Shown here piece after piece: positions 39,001 to 51,000 of a DNA stretch of 64,000 nt. Made by a program: the position numbers and the translations under genes. Source of the DNA: Agapetus fuscipes (taxonomy: Eukaryota; Arthropoda; Insecta; Trichoptera; Glossosomatidae); the NCBI GenBank assembly GCA_951799405.1, contig OX637332.1, positions 14,389,001 through 14,453,000 of the forward strand. The letters are read 5' to 3'. Position 1 is the stretch's first letter, and each line of letters opens with the position of its first letter. The notes under the pieces were generated by a model. The model was given only the letters and a program-made list of their open reading frames with translations, did not search any database and had not been told where the DNA came from.

Positions 39001-42000
39001 AAACGTGTTCCAGATAGCTCAAAACGAAACGCTCTGTGATTGGAGGGGTCGTGAAATCTGTTCCGCGCTAGGGTAAGGCGAGGTAAGGCGACTGCTCAGG
39101 GCGCCAGGTAAAATAGGGCGCCATAGGCTAGGTATTAAGGCGCCATATAAATTTGGAAATAGCATGTCTAACCCCGCTCCTCCCGTCGACGATGATTTTG
39201 AGAGATGAAATATGAGTACGTTCTCTGCTAGCGACCATGGATAAGGGCGCCTAAGAAATCTTACCCAGGGCGCTGATAGTGATAAAACCGTCACTGGGCT
39301 TTATGACCAGCGTTGAGTTGGCACCACTGTTGGCTGTCGGTAAAAATTTACACACCGAAACGTCAATCCTATGTCAACATCTCGGATTTTTTTAATCGAC
39401 TATTTTGTTTTGAATGGATAAAAATGGATGTAGGGTACGCAAAAGTGCAGTCGCATAAAATTTCATCAATAAGCAATGAGATAGTGCTGGATTTTTTATC
39501 ATACAACGGCAGTTTAGAGATGTAAATGTCAAGACTCAAAGGTAAGTCTTTTTTCGTTTTTAAGAGGCAAGCTTGGGTTATTTATGCTGTTTTCTTGAAA
39601 ATTCGTGTATTGCATAACAATAATGAAATAATTCCACGCAGTATTAGTCTTCAAATAGGATTAAACATCACGTTGTCCAACTGTGATATTGAGGTTATGG
39701 TTCCTTTTACATACCTATCATTGTCATTTTATTATTGTGGAAGGTGTTTATATGAAATCTATATATTTAAAAAAAAACCTCCAAATGAATACAGAACCTA
39801 ACTAATGTATATAAATGTATTTTCCAGATCTTTACAGAAGCCATTGGCTTTGTTCATGAGGAAAGACAGGCTATGCAACAATAGATGACACCTGAACATA
39901 AAATGAAAAAGAAGGCGTATACTGCGGCGTTAGAGGTGGATGAAGAGAACCAAGTCACTAAGTCCCCACATCGCTACCACCCCCTGTCACACTTACCCCC
40001 CCACCACAGAATGAAGGAAGATGAGGACAGTGCAACGTATTTTCAGCCAGTTCCATAACGAAGAAAGCCGTCGCGCTTTTATAACTCGCCTTGAGGATGA
40101 TTTCTACTGATATAATGGTTTGTACAGTTCACAAAACAAGGATGGGAACTGAGCATTCAAGATTTGAACCTTTAGCACTTCTATTTTGATGACTGAAGTA
40201 GGAATCTGCTTTTAGTTTTGGGTTTACTCGTCCAAATTTTTTTCTCATTATGTTTCATTAATCCTTCTTTTGTAAAGCTCATATTACAAGGTTCATAATG
40301 AAATAAACGCTTTTTCTGGGAAAAAATAATTTTATTGATGTAAACTGTACAAATGCCTAAAACTCATTAATATAATCTTCCCCTGTGTCGTTATACCTGC
40401 GGAGACGTGTTCTGCATTTTTGACGTACAATGTAATATTTGTCTGGAAAGAAAGAGAAACACTTTTATGTAAATGTAACTACATGGAGATAAATTGTAAT
40501 ATTTCAAATCCCAAATCCCCTATAATCAATAATCTAAGTTGCGAGGATATATTCATTTAAAGCTCTCAGATGTATGCCCACAAACCAACATTTTCATCCT
40601 CAAAAAATATTTTTGAATTTCAGCATTGCTCTGGGCTGAATATTTGGGTGCCTTTAGCAAGACCCATCACAAAGGTTGATCCAGCCTTATCAAAACTGGT
40701 TATCGTTAACTGAGCTTGTATATTTGAATGACAACAAGCAGAGTCGTTCTATCTAATCTAATCTAAGTTGCAAAGATATTTTACATTATTATAGTAATGC
40801 ACATTCTCTGGGGAAAATAGATCGGCGAGTTGAACCTTTCTATTTTTAAAGGTAAGGGGGCCGGCCTTACGCCAACCACTTCAGTTGAAGTGGGGGTTTC
40901 CCAGCTCCTGAGAGGGCTGGTACGCATTTCTTGTGAAGGCTGAGTAAACCTTGCCGGTATTTTATTGTGGGGTTTGAAATAAATACCGAAGCGGAAGATC
41001 GTTTCTGACACCCTCGGTGAGATACAAACCCAAGCTCACGGCTATGATTAATTGATGCAATGCGCGCAAATGCTGAAAATTCTTCAAAATACTCAACTCC
41101 TGCATCAGTATACTTGCAGAGATGTATCTTCCATGCTTGAAAGGCACCCTGAAAATCCTCAATGGGAAGGTGGCGAGATGATTTTGGATGTTTTCTACTG
41201 TCTAAGTCATTTTAGATATTTTTCTTCAGCTCCATTATTTCAGGTCCCTTCAGGCCTACTGTGGGTACGGATTATCTGCCTGACAGGGTGGCTTGTCTTC
41301 TGCTACATCTTCCTCACTCTCGAAATCTGTAAACAAACAATCAAAACAATGATTATAGTTGGAGAGCTACTTTCCGGGATCTGTTGCTCAGGTTTAGTAT
41401 GAGCTGGAGCTTCCGGACGTATTGCCCATGTCTACCATGGGCTTCTTCAGCTTGTAGGTGAAATGTGAAGGTGAAGAAACTTACAGATTCATCAACATCA
41501 CTTCAACTTCACGCTGAAGAAGTCCATCATAGACATGGGTGAAATGTTTGGAAGCTCCAGCTCCTACAAACCACAGCAATAGATCCCGCAAAGCAAACTC
41601 TTCAGCACCATCAGGTGGTCATGCTCGCCTAGTGCTAGATGGTATATAAAGCCATCAATGGCTTGGCTCCACCTTATCTGACTGACATGATTTCGCCTGT
41701 TGAGATGGGTGACACTCAGATCCGCGGCTGATGGTGCAATCAATTTGGTTCAGCCGCACCGTTAGATCCATACAAATTTTGGAGACCGTGCTTCCGTGTT
41801 GCGGGTCCGGTGGAGTGGAACAGACTGCCACCCGAAGTGAAGAACTCCAAATCTTGGGTTTTTATATTTAGGTCCACATGCGGCATGTTTCAGCGCGAAA
41901 TTATACATGTCTGCTTGTGGGAATGCGTTTAATATGAATCTTAAATGATATGTATTTTTGCAGCTTAGATTTATATTTAGACATTCAGTTGATTTTTATC

Positions 42001-45000
42001 TGGAATGGTTTCACAAACAGGTTTGGCTAAACTACAGATAGTAAAAATTCATGTTTGCTGGAAGAAAAAAATGAGAAAAAAAAACATAACCTCAAAAATT
42101 ACATTCATCAACAAACATGGTAAATGCTTAATCCTGACACGAATAATTTCATAATTGTTACTCACAGCGTGAGTTTTCAACTAAATAGCATAATAAATAC
42201 TCACACACACCTGGTAAAATCTTAAAACAACTTACCTTTGAGTCATGAGGGGTTTTTGCACTTAGGCCACGAACCGTGCAAAATTTCATTCCTTATGCCT
42301 TAATGTACAACGGGATGAGGCATGGTGATATTATTTTCTAATTCACTTTATTTTTGTTGTTTTTTTTTTAATTTACAAATTGACGTTCGTCATTAGGGAT
42401 GGGCGTTATATTAATCTCGTTGTAAAAAAAATCGATATTTTCTTCGATATTAAAAATATCGATATTTCGACAATAAATTGTTGATTCTTGAAATGTGTTT
42501 CTACCTCTCCCTAATGGTTTTGAACAACAAAAATGTTTTGAAAGTGTTCGTCGCCAGGCACACATTTACATAAAAATGATTTTTTAAATGAATTTCCACC
42601 CCTCCCTACCTTTTCATTCCATACCATCTTATTTGTTGGAAATATTCTCCGCTAGCGACTTTATATTGTTTTGAAGCACGTTTCAATAGAATCGAAATAT
42701 CGATATTTTCCCAAATCTCAAAAGTACGTACGGCTGAATTTTTTTAACTATCGATATATTCATATTGATTTCGGAGAATAAAAAATGGTGTTTTTTTCTT
42801 CAAATGCGTTTCTTGCTTCGTGGGCGGTAACACTGCAAATCGCGTACTAACCCGTTTCCCCTTGCGATGGTGTTTTCCTGTACCAGCGACCGGTATTTTT
42901 TTCCAGAAATTTTGATGTTTTTTGATAGTCGTTTCAACACTCGAAATTTTCAAAATTTAGACACGTGACCGATACATTTTTCGAAAATTTTGTTTTTTTC
43001 GATTTTTATTTTCGTCGAAATATTTCGATAGTGTTTGAAAATATCGTTTTGTAATTGTTTTTTTTTCATTATCCCATCCCTATGAAAAGTCAACTTATTG
43101 CTTTTTAAAATAGTATTTTGATGGCTACCGACAAAATTGCCAAGCTTAGGTAGGTATATTATTTATTTAGTTATATTATTTTCAGCAGTTACTTTGTGAA
43201 AGTCCATTTTAATGTGTAATAAATACAATACAACTCACTGTGAACTGTAACAAGGAAATTTTACTTTTAAAAATTGCCAAGTTTCATCATAGACAATAAA
43301 AGCCACCCCATCCGGTTTTAAAATGGCCGACTTCCGTTTTAGCCGAAAGCGAACAAAGCCATTTTTGAAAATTAATTACTCGGTAAATATTGCGAATTTC
43401 GAGAAAAAAACGAATGGCTTATGCTTCGGTAGACTAAGACGACAAGGAAAAAATATTTTCAGAAAATGCGCAATCTCTCCATTGTATGATTATAAAATTT
43501 AATTTATTGTTTATATTCTTTTCTTGTATAGGTCAATATGCATCTGACCAACTATAAATAGAAAATGGTTCACTCTGCCAATGTCACCCCTGTTTCAGGG
43601 AAGGTCAGCAAAGAGTTGCAGGGTGTATGTTCATTTGAGATTTGGGTTTTTATGTTGTAGGTTCACACGCAGAATGTGCAAGTGTGAACTTATACGTGTC
43701 TGCTTGTGGGCATGCACTTAATGTGAATTCCAAATGTAACAATTATATCCATGCAACTTAGAATAGATTAGATGAGTGACGTTACATAGCCGATTTTTTT
43801 ATCTTAAATATAAATGGAGCACCGCAATCGATTTTCCCTATGCTTGGCTCTGCTGCTTAACAGTTGTACCTAGACCTTTTTTTTTAGAAAACGTGAAGAT
43901 TAACCTAGAGATAAATTGTGTGAAGCTTGATTCCGATTAGCACACTTTTTTTTTTGATCCTGTTGTTTCCTCTTTTATCTGCAGAAAAAAATTGATACCA
44001 CATGCCCAAATGGCGTAGTGAAACACGCCGGGTACTGCTAGTAGTTTATATGAATTTTTCGGGGAATATGGAGTTTGATGTGGATAGCTGATAGGGATCT
44101 TCAGCAACAAACGGCTCATCACAACGGTCCACCATGCAAACGACGCTGGATAGAACAAGGTCAAGCTTACGTCCCATATGGTTTTTTACAGAATTACACT
44201 CCTTTAATTTGAAATAAGAAAGATAATATTCATAGTTTTCAAGTGTCAAAGATGAAGAATGAAAATTAAAATCACCTAGGATGATTAATTTACCGCATGG
44301 CTTAACGCTACATTCAATTAGTTTAAAGAACCTTGAATAAGTGATATCAGCAGTATTTGGTGGAAAATACACAACACAGATGGTGATAGCACAGAACCAA
44401 TTAATACATTTAACACAAAGAAATTCAACGTTGGCAATCTCTGGCATTTTAATCGCTTCAATGCTTTGAAAAAGGTTTTTGTTGATGGCAATATGTGTTC
44501 GTAGAGTGTTAAATATCCTCTTCACTTAAACTATATACATAACTTCAGTTTTTTAAAATGCGTCACATTGAGAAATTTGCCGCGAGCCGTGATGCAATCT
44601 GTCAAATGATTTCTTTTGCTTTTTAATTTTGTGTGTTTTGTGCCTCAAAAAGCGATTGATTAGCAAAAAGATGCTGAATTCTGTCAATTTGACCAAAATG
44701 ACAAAAACAAATCGCAAAACAAAACAGTAATAAAGCAAATATTTACGATTTAATATTAAATACAGCAGTTGTCAAAATCGACTGTACCACAAAACCGTCT
44801 CCGAGGCGGTTTTGTCTCGGCCTAACTTCACATACATTTGGAGGTTAGATTTGGGCGGGCGTTAAGCTCGAGACGCAAGCCTAACTACTTCAGAAATGTT
44901 CAAGAATCAAAATTAAGCCAAACGTGGGTTCAAAGGGCGACGAAAATGTCTAAGAATAACACCGTTTGAATTTTAATATAACAATTTGGTTTACAACCTT

Positions 45001-48000
45001 CTCAAGGTTCCTCTAATAAATATAGGTAACTTTTATGCAGAATAAAGACAATTATTCATCATTTCTTTGTTTTTTTTTAGACTAATCTAATCTAATCTAA
45101 GTTGCAAGGATATGTTACATTGAAGATTCACATTACATGCATTCTCACAACCAGACACGTACAAGTTCGCGCTTGCACATGCCTCATGTGAACCTACAAC
45201 ATAAAAATCAAATCTCAAATGGACATACACCCTGCAACTCTTGCCGTCCTTCCCTGAGACAGGGGTGACATTGGCAAAGTGAACCATTTTTACAGCATGG
45301 GTGGTCAGCCGCATACCAACCTATAAGTCAAGGAACACACACACACGACAAATTACATTTTATACATCATTAAATAATAATATTCAAATACAAAATATCC
45401 ATTTACAAACAAGACTAAGCCACGGATATCGGTCCCGCCGATTATTTAGTCTACTGATCAGTATCGGTATCGTATGGGCAAAATTATGAATCGTTACATC
45501 CCTAATTGTGAGTGTATCTTCACATATTTTAAATCCACATACATATTAGCTTACTTTGTTAGTGAATTGTACACAAATGCATTAAAATGTGGCTTAGTCA
45601 TTTTGTCATGTGGACATTTTATCTTAAAATGGTTCTAATGCAGACTCAAGAGCAAAACAATGCTTTCAAAACTTGAAGACCAACCTTCAGTCGATCTAAA
45701 TTACTTCCATAACGGTCGAGAAGAGTTCCTCTGTTATGCATTACACCATTTCCTGTCATCATCCACGTGCCCGATCTGAAATTGACAACAAAATACATGA
45801 CATAATGATACATATGTCAACGACGGTACCATGTTGAAAGCACCGGTTCTCATCAGAACACTGAAGTTAAGCAACATTGGGCGTGGATGCTACCTGGATG
45901 GGTGACCGCTCAGGTACACCGCGTGTTGTTGGCATTTCTTGGACCGGTCCGTAGTCCAGTGGCAACACTTCGGACTCATAAATGGAAGGTTGTGGATTCG
46001 AATCCCGGCGGAGCGCAAAATATATACCATCTATATTTCCAAATGTGCTCTTCGCTGGGTTGAAAAATTCATAAACCTTTACCAAAGACCGGTCACTGAA
46101 AGGTCCATCCAACCATACAACAACTGGGTCTTGCTTGAGAATTGGCGCTTTCTACAGCAACGACTAAGCTCGCAGAGGGCTCTTGAGGTGCGATACACAC
46201 AAAAACAGCGCTCAACAAATAAATCATCCTAATATTCTTATTATTATTATTATAGGGGCAAAATACACTATCATGAAGTTGCCAAAAAAGAATATCACAA
46301 TATGCTGTAATTCTATGTATAGTTAGAGCAGTGGCGCAGGAATCTAATAAAACAATTCTTATCACCTTCTTTACTCTGTAATTTAAGTTGCAAAGATTTA
46401 TTGACTTTTCACGCACATATTCAATGCATGCAATTCCATTAACTAAATGTATAGCAAATCGCACCTGATCTAAATTGTTTTTTATGCATAAGTACTAGCA
46501 GCGCGCAAGTTGCAAGTATTGATATCTACAGTGGTACATGTATCGTAATGAATGTGTTTGAAAACTGTACCCTTAGTACGAGTAGCAAAATTTGAGAAAA
46601 GTAAAGTTTACGGAAAGTATTAAAGAGTGATTTTCCCCAAAATCTGCCGTTTTTGTTTGTTTGAACTTTATTTTCTTCATCACTGTAACTCTTTTTCTAA
46701 GACCATAAAGTGTAAGAAACAAAAACGGCAGATTTTGGGGGAAATCACTCTTTAATTTTTCGTAAACTTTACTTTTCTAAAGTTTTGCAACTCGTACTCA
46801 GGGTACTGATTACTGCTATTACTTGAAAAGAAAATAAATATATACTAAGTAATACTCACGTCATATTGGTCATTGTAAATGGAAATTCTAGGTTTTCCGG
46901 CGCATGTGTAGTGACTCCGATCTCAATTGATCCTGCCCATTTGCTGACAACTCTCTCCAATTTTACTTCAAATAGCTCGCCTGGTTCTAATGGGCGATTC
47001 GTCAGGACAACGCCATTGTTGAAGTCGTCGGTTGCGCTGCAAATTTAAATATTTTTATCACATGAGAATTACTAAGTCCAACATAGGACTTAAAAGAAAA
47101 TTAGTGGCACAAAATTGAATTCGATTTTCTCACTAAAAATTCATTTAATTGAAATCACGTGGTACCCGAGGTAAATGCAATTTTAAAGCAACTTTTTTTC
47201 ATACTTTAAACGGGGTTTTCATCCATTTTATGAAAATAGTGTTTCCAAAAAATAACCATTGATACATTGATACAGTTACATATGTAAGAAAATACAAAAT
47301 AATTGTTGCTGTTATTGGGTTTTCTTGATTTATAGGTTAGTATGCGGCATACCACCCATCCTGTAAAAAATGTTTCACTTTGCCAATGTCACCCCTGTTT
47401 CAGGGAAGGACGACAAAAGCTGGAGGGTGTATGTCCATTTGAGATTTGGGTGTTTATGTTGTAGGTTCCCATGCAGCATCTACAAGCGCGAACTTGTACG
47501 TGTCTGCTTGTGAGAATGCATATAATGTGAATCCCCAATGATACATATCTTTGAAAATGAGGTTAGATTAGATTTGGTGATAGATTTAATAAGGCAGGAG
47601 TGAATTAGTTTATAAATAAAAATCACTTACTGTGGTCGAAGAGCTGTCACGCCATTATTTGTTACAATGGCGTGTAGTCCACACTCAGTGTAAAAAAGAA
47701 GTCTATTAGCCGGACCGGGCTTAGGTGGCTCAGGAGGTCGATCTAAAAGTTTCAAAATCAAAATAAATGGTAAATAAATGACAATAAATAATGCCTGTCA
47801 CTTTTAATCACAGAATCAATACATGTTATTACATAAATAAATAAAAGATTCTGTTTTTTTGTACTTACTTAGTAGACCTAAATAAAAAGCCGGTCCAATA
47901 GCTATAGCTGTTTCCAGTCGGCTAATGATGGTAACCTGTAAAAAGGCAATTCTAGATGTACTCCAAATGCCAATTAAATTTGTCAGAATGATGAAAAAAT

Positions 48001-51000
48001 TGGATCAAATACATTAATCACCTTTATGGTCATCCCATAGAGATCAATAACTCCCCAAACGGGTTGATCTAATTTACTGGCAGCCACACCTTGATCCATC
48101 CCATTAATAAGGTAGTGTAAATCTCCATTTTCACGCTTCATCATTCCGATAGTATCTCCCTCCTTTGATATAAAACAAATTAATAGTAAATTAGTCATAA
48201 TGAACTACTACAATAAGTAATAATCAGTAGAATAAAACAATGTTGTTTTCATAGTATTTTTTTTTTAAATGGAGTTCTACAAATTCGCTGCTAAAACATT
48301 TCATTCACTACAAAAAGTATTTATTGGAAGTTATAGAATACAACTACAACTTTTTAGGGAAAAGTTGTAGGGTTTTAGATTATAGATAGAAGAAATATAA
48401 AAAACCAATATACCGAATTTGGGTTACAAATCCCGTTTCGGTGTTTATTTTAAAACCCAAAATAAAATACTGGCAAGGTTTACTCAGCCTTCACAAGAAA
48501 TAAGTACCAGCCACCTCGGGAGCTGGGAAACCCCCACTTCAACTGAAGTGGTTGGCGTAAGACCTGTAAAAATAAATAGGTTCCACTCGCCACATGCGAA
48601 CCCCTTCAGGGATAATGCAGCAAGAAGTTACACTATGTGTGTAGCTCAGTTGCGTTGCGTTTTAATCCAGAGTGCAAGGCTAAGGAGTTGGTAAATAGTT
48701 TAACTGAGCTATACCTTACCTGCAACTCATCCAGATTGTGCTTCCCATACTCCCTTCTAGTTCCTTTTCCATTAGTCAATAAGCCACAACCAGACATCAT
48801 GATGGTGCCAGATCGCATGTTTGTCATGGTAGCTGGGAATTCCAAGTCTTCCGGATTGTGCGTAGTTACGCCAACCTAAGGATAATTATAAAAAATGTTT
48901 GTATAAAATACAATAACAACCAACTTAGTTGAAACATTTAAACTTTAAAGTGCTATATTTGGTATGCGCAGGTTGACATCACAGGTTACTCAAAATGATT
49001 TTTCCCAACAACTAAGCCAGGTGAAATAACATTTTTCTTATCAATTTCAGAGAAAAATAAAGTCAAAACACAAAAAAATTAAATAGTTACTTACTTCAAT
49101 GCTCCCGCTCCATTTGTCAACAAGTCTATCAATTCGTATTTCAAACACTTCCCTGTCTCGAAGGGGGCGGTGTGTCATTACAACAGCATTGTTGAATTCG
49201 TCCATTGGACATTTCCTCTCTGCAGTTCTAGAATATTCATCAATAGATAAAATTGCCATTAACATATACTCAGAATAGCTTACATGCTATAATTTACAAA
49301 CTAAAAAATAATGAAAAATTATGTATTTTAGATTTCAGATGGCAACACTTTTCAACATCTCGTAACAATTACAGCACCTTGAGATTTATAATGAAACAGA
49401 AAATATTTTTGCTGATCTTATGGATATAATGTACAGTGAAATTTAGAGTAGCACATTAAATTGTAGATGATTAATATTTACCTGTCATCATTGGATAGCT
49501 TTACAAGCGTGCCGCATCGTTTGTGGAAATACAGACGATTCTTTATTAAAAACTCTAAAATTAAAAACACAGTTATTTTTTTCTCAATAAGAAACCATTA
49601 TTTGGAAATAAAAGATATACTGGAAAAACAACAAACCGTAAGTCATTTCATCTCCTTCGGGACGATCTAGTGATCTCTGGAAAAAAAAAAGGAATTGATA
49701 TTGAATGAGAAATAAAATAAAGAAAAATATAATCTGACTGTACCACATTGAAGTAAACTAGGGGCGTTGCCCCTGGCTGCTACGCAGCCCAACCCCTTAA
49801 CATTCGGAGAATGTGTATATTGCGCATAGTTTCCTCGCGTTAAAATTCGGAAAACATGTAAAATAAAAACATGCAATCTTAGTAAAAGAAAATCGACCAC
49901 CCATACTTTAAAAAATTGATTCACTTTGCAGATTTCAGCTGTGTTTCAGGGAAGGTTGGCAAGAGTTGCAGGGCTTATGTTCATTTGAGATTGGGTTTTT
50001 ATGTTGTAAGTCAACATGCATTATGTATAAGCGCGAACTTACAAATGTCTGCTTGTGAGAATGCATTTAATATGAATCTCAAATGGTATGTATCTTTGCA
50101 ACTAAGATTATAGAACTAAACAAAATAATTTCCTTGACTTATAGGTAGGGACTGGAAAATTTCGCGATCGCGATAAAACGAATTTATTCGCGAATTTTGA
50201 TGTTTTTACGCGAATAACGCGAAATTTGAGGTTTAACGCAAATATCGCGAATTTTCGTACTTTTGGTAGAAATTGTGCGAAAAAGTTGTTATGTGTCGCT
50301 TCTGCAACGCAACTATTTTGTGAGAAAGAAAAGATTCCTGCGAAAACCCTTTGCAAGGTGCAAAGCACAGGAAAAATGGTCGGTGTTATAGCCGAGGGGG
50401 CCAAGTGGGCTGATCTTTCAACGTTGAAACACGCTAGAACGCTAGACGCGGGGTTCGATCCCCGCCTGGGTCATTTGACCATAAATTTGACCCTGGTTCA
50501 ACAAATGTAATTGGGTAATTATAAATTAAAAATGAATTAAAATGAACAATACTCGTAATGAATTTTTCATTAATGATATTAATACCTGTTTCTGGCCAGG
50601 TAGAGTAGGTTGGTGAATTGCATTCCTATTCACAAATCTATTTTATTAAAAAAATAAATGATAAGCAGAACTGTCCTGGACATCCAAACACTCTTAAATC
50701 GTGACATAAATGAAATAGGAAATACATCAAGGAGGGAAGCTGCTGCTGGATTAGCCAAGAGCACAACTTGAGGCTTTCATAAAAGCCAACATCCCTCGAA
50801 AAAATTAGATAACCCTCATCTAGAGAGACTAAATTTAATATTTTGAATGGATATTGCAGGGTATTCGGAGTGTCATTCAAATATTAATACTTTTTTTAAT
50901 CAATGGTTTTTTGTAAGTTGTAACTCGTATTGATTCAGATGTTGTTTATTCATTGTTTTTGAAGGTACATATTGTTGTTTATATAATAAATTGTAAATAT

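Larger units (their letters stand above)
40331..41326 (-). pseudogene. Captured 3' gene fragment on the opposite strand (unrecognised)
   Basis: Exon-like piece 41326-41256: after tttacag, [22 protein letters not shown] and TAG. Terminal-exon-like piece 40442-40357: after tctttccag, [27 protein letters not shown] and TAG, with AATAAA at 40336-40331. It converges on the plus-strand fragment, so two gene 3' ends seem to be packed together inside the Helitron. A SINE-2 copy lies between the pieces. Function unknown. Confidence 0.38.
36965..44041 (+). mobile_element. Helitron, 7.08 kb, non-autonomous, with captured exon-like pieces
   Basis: Starts TCTATATCTATAAAGAAGGA after A. Ends with a hairpin (GGCGT at 44012-44016, ACGCC at 44025-44029), 8 bases, then CTAG (44038-44041) before T. 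The 5' text cataaaccgctcatccgatt ttgacgaaattttcagg is the familiar start of insect Helitrons. The empty site (A/T) rebuilds LINE-B in frame, which confirms both ends. No Rep-helicase frame was found. Inside: LINE-A tails, SINE-2 copies, two TIR elements, a Penelope foldback and gene-fragment candidates at 38.4 and 39.4-41.3 kb. Confidence 0.88.
31222..44525 (-). mobile_element. LINE-B (jockey-like non-LTR element), split by a Helitron and by LINE-C
   Basis: Pieces in order on the minus strand: endonuclease C-half 44525-44042, linker 36964-36540, RT 32990-31745, and a 3' tail with ATT repeats at about 31222-31245. Removing the Helitron joins the pieces in one frame (ending IHIN, continuing [20 protein letters not shown]). 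It is 5'-truncated, with several frameshifts. The RT has [32 protein letters not shown] and a FADD catalytic box at 32203-32214. It lies wholly inside the hAT-like unit, so it inserted there later. Confidence 0.82.
30166..45504. mobile_element. hAT-like unit, 15.3 kb, 17-bp TIRs and 8-bp target duplication, filled with nested elements
   Basis: The left end TAGGGATGTAACGATTC (30166-30182) is exactly mirrored at the right end (45488-45504). The unit is flanked by ATTGTGAG on both sides (30158-30165 and 45505-45512). TAGGG-type termini and an 8-bp duplication are the hAT hallmark. Subterminal text also agrees (cgataccgata / tatcggtatcg). Only about 2 kb (30166-31220 and 44530-45504, less a LINE-A tail) appears to be its own sequence. 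No hAT transposase was seen, so it was probably non-autonomous. It accounts for nearly all of NEURL4 intron 13. Confidence 0.88.

Noticed and set aside
42386..43090. Target duplication for the TAGGGATGGG element
   Set aside because: Flanking 8-mers (ttcgtcat and tgaaaagt) do not match, so only the inverted ends are claimed.
45816..45933. Functional 5S rRNA gene
   Set aside because: Changes break 5S pairs, there is no T-run terminator, it is a lone copy, and a SINE follows directly.
50388..50475. tRNA-Leu/Ser type gene
   Set aside because: Good T-arm but the acceptor stem does not close; it lies inside a hAT element.
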